Below, piece after piece: positions 23,029-23,484 of a stretch of 23,484 nt of DNA (position 1 is the stretch's first letter; each line of letters begins with the position of its first letter). The stretch is from Paulinella micropora. Its lineage: Eukaryota > Cercozoa > Imbricatea > Euglyphida. Under the pieces are notes generated by a model. It was not told the origin of the DNA. It ran no database searches and saw nothing but the letters and a program-made list of their open reading frames with translations. A program made the translations under genes and the position numbers. The stretch covers positions 148,458 through 171,941 of the forward strand of contig BJOX01000064.1 of the NCBI GenBank assembly GCA_009731375.1. Direction: 5' to 3'.

Positions 23029-23484
23029 ATTTATATGAATTCCTAGCATATTTCAAACGAAAAAGAAAAAAAAATTCGACTCAGGCGAGGCCCCTCAAGG
23101 CCGGGGGGCCAAGTAGGCGTCTCTTTGCACTTCTTGTTTTCCTTCTCCTTCTTGTTCTCTTTCTCTGTCTTATTTTTCGTCTCATTGATCACTGCTGCTA
23201 CTAATTACTACTAGGCCTAGGCATTCGGTTTAATGAAGTTAACAATTTAACATCTGGTCGATCCATACAAATCGTTGTCTCAAGAGCTATTGATTTAACT
23301 AGATGACATACGTCTCAAGTTATTAAAGATAATGAGAAATTATTAAAATATTAAAGTATTCAAATAAAATGACTTAGATTAAAAATATTAAAATAAAATA
23401 ATAATAATAGTGCTTCTCTGTCAATGGCTGATGCATTTCTGCACATGCGCCTCCATCGTCTCACCCGTGAGGGGAGTACGAAGA
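23029..23484. other. Non-coding right flank
   Basis: This is AT-rich sequence with a GC-rich near-palindrome around 23090-23111 (GGCCCC...GGGGCC) and a CT-rich patch (23120-23170). I see no gene or repeat match. Confidence 0.5.

Overview
The window looks like a repeat-rich stretch of a draft eukaryotic nuclear genome. The signs are LTR retrotransposons, long microsatellites, homopolymer runs and six runs of N. I recognise no host gene, tRNA, rRNA, CRISPR array or bacterial-type operon. The lineage cannot be fixed from the sequence; a protist or other non-model eukaryote is a guess.

Almost all coding capacity belongs to one family of Ty3/gypsy-type LTR retrotransposons, present at least four times. 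(1) Bases 1-379 hold the leader and 5' LTR of a minus-strand copy that runs off the left edge. (2) Bases 2593-2831 are a solo LTR with a 4-bp target duplication (GGAA). (3) Bases 5163-15623 are a nearly complete 10.5-kb minus-strand copy with both LTRs (4 substitutions and one 2-nt indel apart), a candidate ACAC target duplication, primer-binding site, polypurine tract, gag, a retropepsin-like region, reverse transcriptase, RNase H, integrase and a long Pol C-terminal extension. (4) Bases 18558-23028 are a plus-strand copy truncated at its 5' end inside reverse transcriptase. Its remaining pol frame (about 1130 codons) is fully open and is followed by 3' UTR, polypurine tract and 3' LTR.

In copy 3 the order in the sense direction is 5' LTR (15377-15623), leader (14587-15376), Gag part 1 (14586 downwards), Gag part 2 in the -1 frame (13783-12068), an in-frame UGA followed by CGG, a charged linker (12067-11579), a protease-like region in the +1 frame (11631-11125), an assembly gap, RT-RNase H-integrase (11114-7770), a gap that looks like an uncollapsed contig overlap, the integrase C-terminus plus extension (7746-6224), a 3' UTR and the 3' LTR (5163-5411). 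Gag lacks a CCHC knuckle and instead carries a CCCH-type finger and an RGG box. Several features suggest this copy is partly decayed: reading-frame breaks, a protease DTG-to-DTM change and non-conservative RNase H changes. Copy 4 looks cleaner.

The remaining sequence is non-coding as far as I can see: trinucleotide and tetranucleotide repeats (1639-1994, 4267-4461), a 27-bp tandem repeat (about 2041-2175), a poly-G tract with a 175-N gap (16411-16672), a purine-only stretch of about 400 bp (16893-17291), a cluster of short palindromic repeats (17440-17680), and a rearranged block with a perfect 65-bp inverted repeat at the 5' breakpoint of copy 4 (18002-18622).
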